Assembly: GCF_036373705.1 (NCBI RefSeq)
Contig: NC_089852.1
Span: forward strand, 29,190,707-29,254,706
DNA length: 64,000 bases
Direction: 5' to 3'
DNA from: Amia ocellicauda
Lineage: Eukaryota > Chordata > Actinopteri > Amiiformes > Amiidae
Part shown: one piece after another, positions 51,601-64,000 of the stretch
Numbering within the stretch: the first letter of the stretch is position 1
Layout: each line of letters opens with the position of its first letter
The notes under the pieces: model-generated
Seen by the model: the letters and a program-made list of their open reading frames with translations, nothing else
What the model was told of the DNA's origin: nothing
The model's database searches: none
Made by a program: the position numbers and the translations under genes

Positions 51601-53639
51601 GATTTAGGTGTGTCTGGAGTCTGGAGAGTTTTACTTGTTTCTACCATTATCTTCTCATACACAGTCCCCCCCCCTCCACCACCCTGCAGGGTGACTGACA
51701 ATCTGATAGTGCAGCCAAGCCTAGTAGTACAACCCCAGCCTTGGGCAGTGATGCAATCTGAGAAATGACTTTCTGCCTGGGCATCTACTAATGGTTACCC
51801 CCATTGAATGTGAATGTGTGTCTTGGTGAATTGTGTGTGCGTTTCTGTGAAATTATGGTAGGGGTGTGTGAGTGTTATAGAGTGTTATAATCGAATCACC
51901 GCCGTATCTCAGGAGTGTGTGCGCTGTGGGCCTGTGATAGCATCTTCCCCCCATGATAGTGCCATTAGAGCCCCAACTGTCCAGTGCTTATGGCAAGCTA
52001 ATGCAAAACAGATTGCCATTATCACCGAGGCACACCGATACAGGGACACACTGATACTATCATTCATCACTCAGACTGAGAGAGAAGGGGGTGGATAGAG
52101 TCATGGTGCCAAAATATGAAGTGCAATGGTGAGGAAGAGGGAGGAAGAAGAGTAGAAGGTGAGGGGGGGATAAAGAGAGAGTGTAGGGGGATGTGGGGGA
52201 GAGAAAGAAAACTTAGCAAAAGGGACAAAGAAAGAAAATTATAAGAATAAGAGGATAGGATGAGAGAGATGGGTAAAGTAAATTAATCATGGTTAAAAGG
52301 TGAAGGCGTTTGATTCTAATGGACACATTAACCCGACGTGGCCTGTATTCCCACAATGCTTTGCAAACAACAACACCCCCTTATCATGGGCCAGTTACTG
52401 TGATCAAAGCCACAGAGCACAATGAGGCTATTCAAGTGCTCATGTAACTCATCAATATCATACAAAATACCTCTGTCTACTTTTAAAGATCCCCAAATGA
52501 CTAATTACTTAATTCAATCTTTTTTTACCAAGTCTTGTGTTCCATTTCTGTCTGAGGATCACACTGGTGAGCCAAGAAGATTAATAATTGCCTATTTCTC
52601 ATTTGAACTTTATATAAGGAAATAAATAATTGCCAGCTATAAAACAATCAAACTAGAAAAAAAATTGACCAACTGAGGTGTTCCATGTTGAGGAGCCATA
52701 TCGTTAAGTGAGAGTTATGAATGGTGACACGGTGTAATTGGCACAGCTTGGAACATTTCTATAATTCAGCATTCTAACATTCCAATTAATAACATACTCT
52801 AAATATAAAAAACACATAAGATGAAGCAAATAATATATGTATATATTTTCCAATTACACACAAAAACATCTCACAATCAGCTCTCTCCAACACTAATGCA
52901 CTTTCCATCCCACTTCAGTGACCTGACCCTACTACTGAAGCTGTCAGATAATGACTTGTTGTTCAATGTGTCCCTCAGTAGATATATACTTTTCCCTTGG
53001 CTTATTCTACCAGTATGTGTATTGCTTTACTTTGCTGTGGTCTGTACCATGGTATTTCTACCTCTCCATGCTTTACAATGATTTTACCATTCTTTACTAC
53101 AATGGGCTTTATCATGACTGGCCACAATACATTGTCAATATAATCTTTCTCTCTCCGTCTCTCTCGCTCTTTGCATGGGTGAGTGCACGTGGGTATTTAT
53201 CGTACCAGAATCCGAAGCATGCAGCTGCCCTGGCAGAGATGGGCTTATGTAAAAGAGGAATGTCAGACCCTCATTGACCATGCAGTGAAACAGAGAGAGA
53301 GCACATGACACACTGGGAGAGAATGCAAAAAAAGACAGGCAGTGAGAGTGACAGATAGGTGGGGACACACAGAGATGAGCAGTAGAAAATAAAAAGTGGG
53401 AGCATTTCAATGGAGATAGCATGAGAGGGAGAGAAAGAGAAGAAGGGAGAGGGGGAAAGGAAAAAGGAGAGAGAAAGAGACAGATGCAAAAGGGAGAGGG
53501 AGGGAGGCTCTTTGGGATTAGGCAGAGTAATCCTGGTTTGGAAAGGAAATCCACTGCCAACCTCTCCCCTTCCCATTCCAGCTGTCCAGACTCCCCCCCA
53601 TCAGACCACATGGCGTCTTCCTGTTTTCCAGTGGCATTC

Positions 53640-53725
53640 CAGTTTTAAATGATGACGATGATTATTATTAAGTAAGTTATTATGTTGTTAAGCAGGTGCC
53701 TTTTTCCAGGGCGACTCACATGGTT
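53640..53725 (-). repeat. L2/SINE-type 3' tail, inverted
   Basis: On the minus strand this reads gtcgccctggaaaaaggcacctgcttaac followed by AT-rich trinucleotides, the same tail type as at 11288. No coding part is attached. Confidence 0.45.
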
Positions 53726-55439
53726 TACCATAACATGTTCTGCATATACACAATGTTAGAAGGGTGACAACCTTACTATAAAATAATCTATACATTGCAG
53801 TGAATAAAATTAAGGTATAAGAGAAGATCGGAATGGTGTACAGGTGTAATCATCACATGTACAAGGAGGTACAGGTGAAAGCACATGATTTTTTGGTGGC
53901 ACAGTCATCAAAATATTCTTACAAATATTGTGTATTAAATGTCTTTTCCTACATCCAGGGTACTGTATTTATCAATGTTTTTAACGATATACAAAAATTA
54001 AAAAAGCCTATGTAATTTACTACTATTTTAAAATGTAATGTACACTTCTACAAATTCAACATGACTTATATTGGCTTAACAAATGTATCATATCCCCTAC
54101 AAAAATATTAAATTCAGAGTTAAGAAAATGTTGTATTTGAATAGGCTGGTAAATCTTTTTTATTTGTATTTAATCAAATAAAGCTTAAAGTTGATTACAA
54201 TAAAAGTATTAAGCCTAACTCAGACATTGTCAATTTATCAAACCTTTTTTCTCCCTGACAAAGATGTCTTTTCCATCCCTAAAATGAACTGTTTTTTAGT
54301 CTATCCCCTAACATCCTCTTTATGTTACTTCCCACATCCTGTGTTAAATAGCGTTAAAATAAAATAAAATTCACATTGTATAAAATATTGCAGGATAAAA
54401 TACATTGGATGTTTTTTTCCTTAACTGATAAAAAGTAAATAATGCAATTTATGTTTTGTTTTGACATAAAAACTGCCCATGTAACTTGTAACAAGTCATG
54501 ACATTAGAAGGGCTTCACCGCGGGGTAGTATCAAGGGGGCGTATTTGCCACAAAGGTCAAAATGGATGTGTTCGTGTGGGTTTACTCGCATTTAGATTAG
54601 GTGACAAACTTATACATATGGTAAAGCCCAATAGATTTGATTGCCATTTTTAATTATAATTATAATCTTAGTTTTTCTGATTACTTCATGTAATATTGAT
54701 TATTCATACATTCGGTAGCAGCTGAATAGGCAATAAATAAATACATAAATAAATATATTTATATATATATATATATATTAATTTATTTAGTAGTGGGTTC
54801 AAAATTTCAGTTCAGTTTCAGTCCCCTATTGTGGATAAACATTTTAAGTCCAAGATGACCTCCCTAAATTTAACAAACACAGTGGATAATATGTATACTT
54901 CAAACTGCTAAATATATCAGCAAACATTCAGACTAAGCAAGATCAATTAAAGTCAAATTATAAAACTTATTGTTAAGTGTTATTTGGATTAGTCAGGGAA
55001 TTCCTTTTCAGACTCAATTATTAATATTTTTATTATTTTTAATTCCTTTTCAGGTTTGGGTTTGTCTTTTCTATCTGTGTTTGTATGTCAAGGGGGTGAC
55101 AGAGTTTTTATTTATTAATTGACTATCATCACTTTGATATATTTTGTTTTTGAAGTTAATTGTGCTGGGCATGTTTGACTCATTGAGTGCATTTTAACTC
55201 AGCAAGCACACCTGTCTTTGATCCCAGGAGCTCAGTACATCACCCTCCCACCAGTAAATGTTAACTTTCACTATTAGGAGACACCTGATTTTAATTAGAG
55301 ATTGCTCTCAGTTGAGAGCAGATTAAGGAGAGCTTGATTTAATTTAGCCTGACCTGGAGGGAAAGCAGCTTGGAAACAATATAGATTTGTGATATAGGGT
55401 TCGATGGACTAAAGGGAAACAGGAAAAAAAGTAAATCAG

Positions 55440-56190
55440 ATAAACTGAGCTTATTTCAACAAATTCCAATTTGCAGCTGACATTTGTATCTTTGCAAATA
55501 CACCTGAAGACCTGCAGCTTCAAATTCAAGAACTAACAGATGCAAGTAAAGAACTAGTCTCCAAAATAACTTGTTCAAAGTCATGTTCAATAGCTTTGTT
55601 AAAACTAAGAAAACTAAAGAAGTCAGAAGTTATGTCTACCTTGGACAACAAACCAGCGCAGATAGAGATATTATGGAAGAAATCAAAAGAAGAGTGAAAA
55701 TGGGATGGAGTGTATTTGGAAGAAACAGTGGTACGCTGTTGAAAGGAAATCTACCCACTTGTTTCAAGAGAAGAGTATTTGATCAATGTACACTAGTAGT
55801 GCTCACTTATAGATATGAAACATGGTCATTTAATGCAAATATTATATAGAAACTGCGGACGACACAAAGGAGCATGGAAAGATGTATGCTTGGAATAACA
55901 AGAAGAGATAAAATGAATAAATAAATGAGTGGATCTGAGAACAAACCAAATTATGTGACATAATTGAAAGAGTGAAAATGTTAAAATGGCAATGGACTGG
56001 ACACATTGTCCATCTTTGATCTGTTCTTCTTGCAAAGGCTGGACAAAGCTTTTGAAAGGATCCCAAAAGATTAAAAAAGACTAGAAGAAGAACACATAGA
56101 AGATGGGAAGCTGTAGATCATAGCCGGTGGAAACATCTTGGGGAGGCCTTCATCCAGCAGGGGATCGATATAGGCTGATGGTGGTGGATA
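55440..56190 (+). mobile_element. Fragment of a non-LTR retrotransposon (RTE/CR1-like) reverse transcriptase 3' part
   Basis: Plus-strand pieces read AADICIFANTPEDLQLQIQE (a degraded active-site FADD region), then YVYLGQQTSADRDIMEEIKR, RRVKMGWSVFGRNSGTLLKG and CTLVVLTYRYETWSF. This is the typical C-terminal order of LINE reverse transcriptases, with the YLG-(x)n-EI(K/R)RRI and LTYG(C/Y)ETW motifs. Only 93 codons (55571-55849) stay open. Stops and frameshifts interrupt the rest. The fragment is 5'-truncated and followed by a TA microsatellite. Confidence 0.8.
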
Positions 56191-56195
56191 TACAC

Positions 56196-56197
<2 letters not shown>

Positions 56198-56256
<59 letters not shown>
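56198..56256. repeat. (TA)n microsatellite
   Basis: A pure TA dinucleotide run of about 59 bp lies immediately 3' of the LINE fragment. Confidence 0.95.
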
Positions 56257-56259
<3 letters not shown>

Positions 56260-57105
56260 AGATAGATATATATACCTATGCCTATATTGCATGTCTATTT
56301 CTTAATATATGTATAGCTGTAATGAATATACAATGTGTAGGAGTTCTTGGACACACACATGTTACCCTGGCTCTGAGGACATATGAGACTGGAGTCTTAA
56401 AGGTACTATTTGTTTATAGATGCCCCCAGGGAGAGGGATTATGGGCTCAGTATTGAGGGGAGCGCTTAAGCCCATTCTTTGGGGTAGGACAGTTGTTTTT
56501 TCAGCTATAAATACCTCACCCATGTCAGACTGACTCCCTGGAATGGGCAGGCTGGCACTGCAGGGATTATTGGCACAGGGAAAAGGATGGAGAGAGAATG
56601 TAAAAAAGCTGTGAGGAAAGGAGAGAGGTGGATAGATAAGGGGAGAGAGAGAGGAGAGATGTTGAGAAAAAGTGAAGCATATCTTATGTATCTCCTGAGA
56701 ACCTGCATGGGGAGTAGAGCGGTAATTTGGTGAAATGGAAGCTCCCCATCGTCCCTCATAATAAAATTGCTGTGGCGCGGTTTGAAAGACGGGGCACTGT
56801 GACATGGCCTGAAGAGAACACAATCAAAAACCATCACCAGACCTTGGATCCAAAAGTTGCCGAAAGTGACACTACTTAGAGACCAAACAGCAGTCTGTGG
56901 TTTAGTGACACCCACATCACAAATGAATGTGAAGGCAATTGCAAGAAGGCAATCTTGCAGATGGACAGAGACACAGAGAGGAGTTTTCAGACAAACACAC
57001 ATTTTATTGTATAAAAAATAAAACTAACAATCGGTTAAAACCATATAATCCATGATAACACATCTATACATATTGTAAGAAAGCCATTCAACATGTGTGC
57101 ATTGC

Positions 57106-57109
<4 letters not shown>

Positions 57110-57167
<58 letters not shown>
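57110..57167. repeat. (AT)n microsatellite
   Basis: A pure AT dinucleotide run of about 58 bp lies in the pnmt-tcap spacer. Confidence 0.95.
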
Positions 57168-57168
<1 letters not shown>

Positions 57169-58612
57169 CACATAAGATGAAGCAATGGCTATATAAAAAA
57201 AACAAGTCAGAGATGATTAAAGTGGGTGCTGTCAATGCCCACTCCCTGACCCTCACTACTCCACACATGGAGAAGTTTTACTGCCAAAATCAGTTTTACA
57301 AGGGGCAGACTGAGGGCCACTCAAAATCCCCGCAGTCAGCAGCTCTGCTCAGTTCAGGCAGAGGTAACCACCAAGGAGAAAACAATCACTAACTCACTCC
57401 CATATCTGTCAAGCACAATCCATCCAAAAGATATCAGGAGCCGGGGGTGAATACACTTGCACTGCTCTGAAAGACACACAAGATATTTCCAGAGCCTAGT
57501 ATAGCCCAGGCAGCTTTAGCCATATTAATATCTAGAGGACTTTTCAAGGACTTGAGGCATCCCCCACCTGCTCTATGCCAAAGATAAATTAAGCCCTTGA
57601 TCTGTGTAAAACATCTCATTCCCGCTACGCATTCAAGTTTGCATCAATCACCAAGGTGCCCTTTTTACACAATTGAATACTATTCCGAAATCCATCCCAA
57701 TGTACTCAAACACTCTCCGTCCAAATGAACCTGTCTCTCTCGATGCTTACTGTAACAGACAGCCACTGTAGGGACCACTTTCCTTCTGGTTTCACTCTCA
57801 TCATTCATCCAGATATATTCACTACTGCCATTCACTTTCCCCCGACACTGACACAGATGGAAAGCAATTGCAGTCCTCCACATGCGGCATTGAACTGCAA
57901 CTCAGTGTCTTTTGGATGCTACTGCAGGGTGCCTTTTGTGGCAGAAGTGAAAGAAAACTGTAGATTCTGTGACACTGCATTAAATATCTCTGACACCTTG
58001 GCAACTTTGTCTTCAATTTCAAATCCTTCGTCCAGACCATCTGACATGACTGTGGCGTGTTTCAAAAGTACAGTAATTTTCTATCGAACACATCTGATTA
58101 CAGGTGCAGCACTGGGTTTCAGCTTTGGTTAACAACAAATATATATATACAGGAAGGTACGCTAGTCAGTAGCATTGAGGGCACAAGAGTAGATCACAGG
58201 AATTGGCTTGCAATAGGGGAAACACACTGCCATAAAAGCCAACTTGAAATACATTTATTATATTATCACCCATGAAAATATCAAAAGGTGTGCTGCTATC
58301 CAACAGAAACTGAAGATGAGGCGAGAAAACTACATTTTGAGAGCATTAACCTAGGTTTGGGGGTGGTAGCAGAGATGAGATGGGGTGGGGAGGGCTAATC
58401 TTATGTAATCTTCTATCAGTAGCCTATAGATTTACCCCCACCCCCCCACCCTGTCCCTCAGCTCATAGCTCAGCTCTAACTTCAAAAGCCAGTGAGGTTC
58501 ATATGGCGTGGGTGGGGGGTCATGAAGGTCTGCAAATGAGCCCTCATTAAGAATAAGCCTTCGTGTAAAAACTGTTAAATATTCCCACTCCTTTTCCTCA
58601 CTATCTTTTGTC

Positions 58613-58618
58613 TTTATT
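58613..58618 (-). terminator. Candidate tcap poly(A) signal
   Basis: AATAAA on the minus strand (plus-strand tttatt) lies about 180 nt downstream of the tcap stop, giving a short 3' UTR as in mammalian TCAP. Confidence 0.55.
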
Positions 58619-58794
58619 TTCACTCTGCACATTTTCTGTTACCTCTTTCCCTTCTTCGCTTTCACTCTCCTACCCTCCTCTTTTGCCTCTCACTCCCCCT
58701 CTCATCTCTTTCCCTCTCTCACCCCCAAACCCTGTCATTCCCTCTTTCTCACTTACTCCCTCACCCTCTCACCCCCTCTCTCTCTTTCACCCCC

Positions 58795-60606
<1,812 letters not shown>

Positions 60607-60919
60607 GCTGTCTATTGGAGCGTCTGTCTGTAAACTCTCTCTAAACAAGAGCAGTCTCTCTGGTCTGAGGATGCTCTCCGAGGTCTGTCTGTCCACCGGT
60701 GTTTGACTCAACTTCACTGACTCTATGAGGGCTTGGAACTCTCTTTGTCGGTCTGTGTCTGTTGTTAAAGTGTCCGTGCCACCTACTTGACCTGTCTGTC
60801 TCTGACAAGTGATGCTGTCTGGCTATGGCTATTCCTGAAACTGCAGTAGCTGCCCTGCGCTGGTCTCTCTCTCTGTAGCAGCAGCTCCCCTCTGTGTTGC
60901 TCTCTCATGGCTAAGCCAG

Positions 60920-60930
60920 ATTTATATAGA
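60920..60930 (-). promoter_or_regulatory. TATA box of tcap
   Basis: The minus strand reads tctatataaat about 315 nt upstream of the start codon. A TATA-driven promoter fits a strongly tissue-restricted muscle gene. It implies a transcription start near 60895 and a 5' UTR of about 290 nt, unless another intron is present. Confidence 0.55.
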
Positions 60931-60999
60931 CAGGTTGCTGCTATTTCCAGGCAGTGCCCTCACACTCTGTTGATGCAGCCAACTCACTCAGTGTACTGA

Positions 61000-63900
61000 C
61001 ACCCAATACCCACGCCACGGACGGCACTGCCCACACTTGGGACAAGAGAAAAGAGGGGGGAAGAGGGGGTAGGATGCCTGCTCTGATGGGAATCCAAGCC
61101 CTCAAAGCCCCCATAATCCCATCAACCCCCCGCCTTTACCTAAGTGTATCTGAGTGGAAAATAGCCTTTTAAGATTTCCCAAGTGTAATTCATTACATTA
61201 CCTTTGTTCTAAATTAAAAGGAATCTTAATGGTTGCGTTTTAAAGGCCTCGGTTATGATAAGACCCTATCGTACACCCCCTCCCCTTCTTTCTCAATAGC
61301 AGCTCTCTGATATGAAGACCTTTAACAGTGTTTTGTTGTTGTTGTGAGAGCTGTTCTCCTGTCTCGTTCGGAATGCAGAAAGAAATGACGCTACTTACAG
61401 CAAGTCTCTGGATAGATTTCAAAGGTTTCTTTGGCACAATTTACTTTTCTTTTTTTAGAAGCAAATAACCTTTAAGCTGATTTTCCACAACTATTAAGCA
61501 CTTACAAGTAAGGGTAAGAGATGTAGCATTATATTTCCCCACATTGCCTAAGTGATATACTTTACATTTTTCTTTCAACAGTTAGTATGTTTTTCCAAAG
61601 TTCAGCACTAAACAAATAGCTTACCAAAAATAAGATTTTTGTATTAAAAGAAAAAGGAAAAAGCAGTTCACAGACCCCAATTATATTTTTAAAGATAAAA
61701 AAAGTGGATGGATGATACATTATATATACCCTTTGAAAGGAAATATGAAGTGACCCAAAATTAGTTTATACATTTCTTTGCAAACTTATTTTGGTCCTTT
61801 GGGAAATCATGACGAAGGTATGACATCTAAAATGTTTAAAGCAGAGTGAAACTTCAGTCATTTACTTTTGAGCTGTACTTTAGCTGTAAATAAAAAATGA
61901 CAGAATTTAAATGAAATATGGAAGAGGAAAATGTTATTTAGACAGCGGTAGCAACATGCTGGAAAGTATAAGGTTTTATTTTCAGAGCTTCTACTTCAAG
62001 TATTGGTCTGATAAACTATGTAATTAATATGCTGAAAATGACTTTATATATATAGTGCAAGTATTTTAAGCCATCAACTAAAATAAGTCCTTGAAAATTT
62101 TTTCATATAACTTTTATAATTAGATTAAGTAATCAAGAGCTCTTGCTTTAACAAAAACCTGTGGCCCTCCACGAACTGAGTTTGAGACCCCTGCTATTCT
62201 TGACAGTTTCTCACACATACACAGTGTATTGCTTAGATAAGCACCTATGAAACATTTATAGTTTGATTTAGGGGGTAGATTAATTTGTTCTGGAGCAAAT
62301 GTGACATTGCCCTTGACAGTCTGGAAAAAGTGGACAGAGGGGGGGTACGTGGGACTACCTGCATGACCACGGACTGAATGTCCAGAACAGGACTGGACTC
62401 TTGTCACTCAGTAATCCAATATCTGGATGTGATCAATCCGGCATAGTCTCACACTGCTGGTTCTGCCTGCACTGAGACACACACACACACACACGCTGAG
62501 TCACACAGCCTTCTAAGTCACTGACATCAGACCACTGAAATCAGCATGCTTATACAGCTGTCCTGCAAAGCCAGGGGGTGGGGTGACCGACACTGCATGT
62601 CACAGGCATATTTAAAACATACGGCATCATTTTACGCTGCTGGGTAAAGGTTTACCTACGCGTAAGACTCTAAGGACAGGCGATACTAAAGCTTAACTGG
62701 TTTTGTCACAAGCCTTCTTAGTTTCATGCATGGGCAACATGACTATATGATTTATGTACACTACCCCCATGTTTCCTCTGGAGAAGCTGAATGAGGAAGC
62801 ATTGAATTATGCAATCAATTTAATTCCATGAAACAGGTGCAGGAGGACATTTCAGTTACACACTGTAGGTACAGTACATTACAGTTCAGGTGAACTACAG
62901 CATTAGAAGATCTGGTCTGTTACACTGAAATTCTCAAGGAGGATAAACAAATGGAGGGATCCGTAAAAAATCACCTTTATTTCAGTTGGGTAACTACCAT
63001 TAAAATACTATAATAATGATCATAACAAAATAGAATAGACAAAATCAGTTCCTTAGTTTACAAGACCCTAAGTCTAGGTAAAACACAATATTAGCCCCTG
63101 TACATAGACACAATAGCAGCAATATCAGGGAAGCAATACCAGGGAGCCGGGCCTCTCTCCACATCTTTCTTTCTCTACCTGGTCACACACTCATCCTGCA
63201 CTACGGCACCACCTGCCACATCACTCTCCTCCACTGTCTCTATTGCACTGATACAGTTTAGCCCTCTCCCAATACTCCATGGGGGGAAAAAAACAGGTGT
63301 GTAATTGGGCTGTTGGCTGGGAGTCCTGTATTGATGTAACAAAGATCTCACCCCCCCCCCCCCCCACACACACACACACACACCCTTGTCAATGTGGACC
63401 CCCAGGTCTCAGAGCTCAGATGTTGTTGTTTTTTACTGTTATATAACCAGGCTGACAGATAAGGCAGCTCTGTCAGCAGTGCCAGCCTGTTGCTATAGTC
63501 AGATAACTGGACACAAACACAGAGTCCACATCACATGAAATGTCACATCAGCAAAGCAGGGCAATATGGGAAATCAGTATTGAAACAACAAATAAAAGCT
63601 ACACTGCTTCACTTTATTTCATGCCTGACATGCTAATACCAGGAATAAAAAAAAAACATCATAGTTAATTGACGAAATACTCCATGTTTTTGTGGATTTA
63701 CATATTTGTTTGGTCATTGTTATTATAATAAGCTTGGAGGGGTCTACCTGAGTCCACCCCAGGGAAAATAATAACCCGCCCTCAATGATCTGAGTGAGGA
63801 CTGCACTGTAAAGACTGTTAAGAAAGATTTACGCCCCCAGCCCCCCCCCACACTTATTCCTTAGTTTTTTAGTGATTGCTGCATTTTGTCTTTATATTTT

Positions 63901-64000
63901 TAAGGGGGTTATACATTGATTAGTTAGCGTTTCGGTATTTTAGCATTTGGGTAATTTATGTTATTTTCTATTGTATTAGTTTAGTGTTTTAGACTATTCT
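61000..64000. other. Upstream flank of tcap, no gene recognised
   Basis: No coding exon was identified. Minus-strand AATAAA hexamers at about 62976-62981 and 63613-63618 could end the next gene to the right (stard3 by synteny), but no stard3 exon is visible. Simple repeats are (CA)n at 62479-62494 and C15 followed by (CA)n at 63350-63383. 62130-62196 resembles the right arm of the hAT-type MITE family. Confidence 0.45.
63350..63383. repeat. Poly-C plus (CA)n tract
   Basis: About 15 consecutive C residues run directly into a (CA)n run. Confidence 0.9.

Larger units (their letters stand above)
51000..58600. other. Spacer between tcap 3' end and pnmt promoter
   Basis: Contents: TCTG-rich DNA at 51100-51600, a purine tract at 53270-53520, AT-rich DNA at 53.7-55.3 kb, a retrotransposon fragment at 55440-56190, (TA)n at 56198-56256 and (AT)n at 57110-57167. 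No conserved gene was found. The pnmt promoter should lie just right of 50943, but no TATA box is obvious. Frames such as 57725-58132 (plus, 135 codons) resemble nothing I know. Confidence 0.55.

Noticed and set aside
57725..58132. 135-codon plus-strand open frame between pnmt and tcap
   Set aside because: No recognisable domain, no plausible splice partners and ordinary non-coding composition. It most likely arises by chance.
60607..60717. Longer tcap N-terminus starting at 60717
   Set aside because: The putative first codon is GTG. The first in-frame ATG is at 60606.
62900..64000. 3' end of stard3
   Set aside because: Synteny predicts stard3 to the right and minus-strand AATAAA hexamers exist, but no START-domain codons could be found, so no gene feature is claimed.

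Overview
This is a 64 kb piece of a vertebrate nuclear genome, almost certainly from a ray-finned fish. Every recognisable gene is intron-split with GT-AG junctions and lies on the minus strand. The proteins match vertebrate families, but with fish-like divergence. The repeats are typical of fish: Tc1-like and hAT-type DNA transposons, LINE remnants, and long (CT)n and (TA)n tracts. I cannot name the species.

Four genes are supported, all read right to left: tcap (60606-58795, 2 coding exons), pnmt (50943-48170, 3 exons), pgap3 (45319-33300, 8 exons) and the 5' part of erbb2 (23941-1, coding exons 1-14). This is the conserved TCAP-PNMT-PGAP3-ERBB2 block of human 17q12. pgap3 reads in the same direction as its neighbours here, whereas from memory human PGAP3 is opposed to them. 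I rebuilt the exons by hand from splice sites, reading phase and similarity. The erbb2 exons keep the phases I recall for human, and most keep the lengths. The window begins inside erbb2 exon 14, so the rest of domain IV, the transmembrane segment and the kinase lie to the left, outside the window.

Layout: 1-23941 erbb2 (intron 10 carries a dead Tc1-like element; introns 1, 2, 10 and 12 are large and repeat-bearing); about 23690-24270 CpG-rich erbb2 promoter and first exon; 24.3-33.3 kb gene-free spacer with hAT-type foldback elements; 33.3-45.3 kb pgap3; 45.06-45.54 kb CpG-rich pgap3 promoter; 45.6-48.2 kb spacer with a 100-bp (CT)n and a foldback element that abuts the pnmt stop codon; 48.2-50.9 kb pnmt; 51-58.6 kb spacer with a retrotransposon fragment and simple repeats; 58.8-60.9 kb tcap with a TATA-type promoter; 61-64 kb no coding sequence, possibly the 3' flank of the next gene (stard3 by synteny).

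The genes do not form a pathway. They encode a receptor tyrosine kinase (Erbb2), a Golgi GPI-lipid remodelling enzyme (Pgap3), the adrenaline-forming methyltransferase (Pnmt) and a sarcomeric Z-disc cap protein (Tcap). They stay together through conserved synteny. I see no new multi-gene system. The most interesting points are the pgap3 orientation, a mobile element that appears to supply the pnmt 3' UTR and poly(A) signal, microsatellites acting as splice-site polypyrimidine tracts, an ordered 9-bp satellite in pgap3 intron 1, and a hammerhead-ribozyme-like core in erbb2 intron 10.
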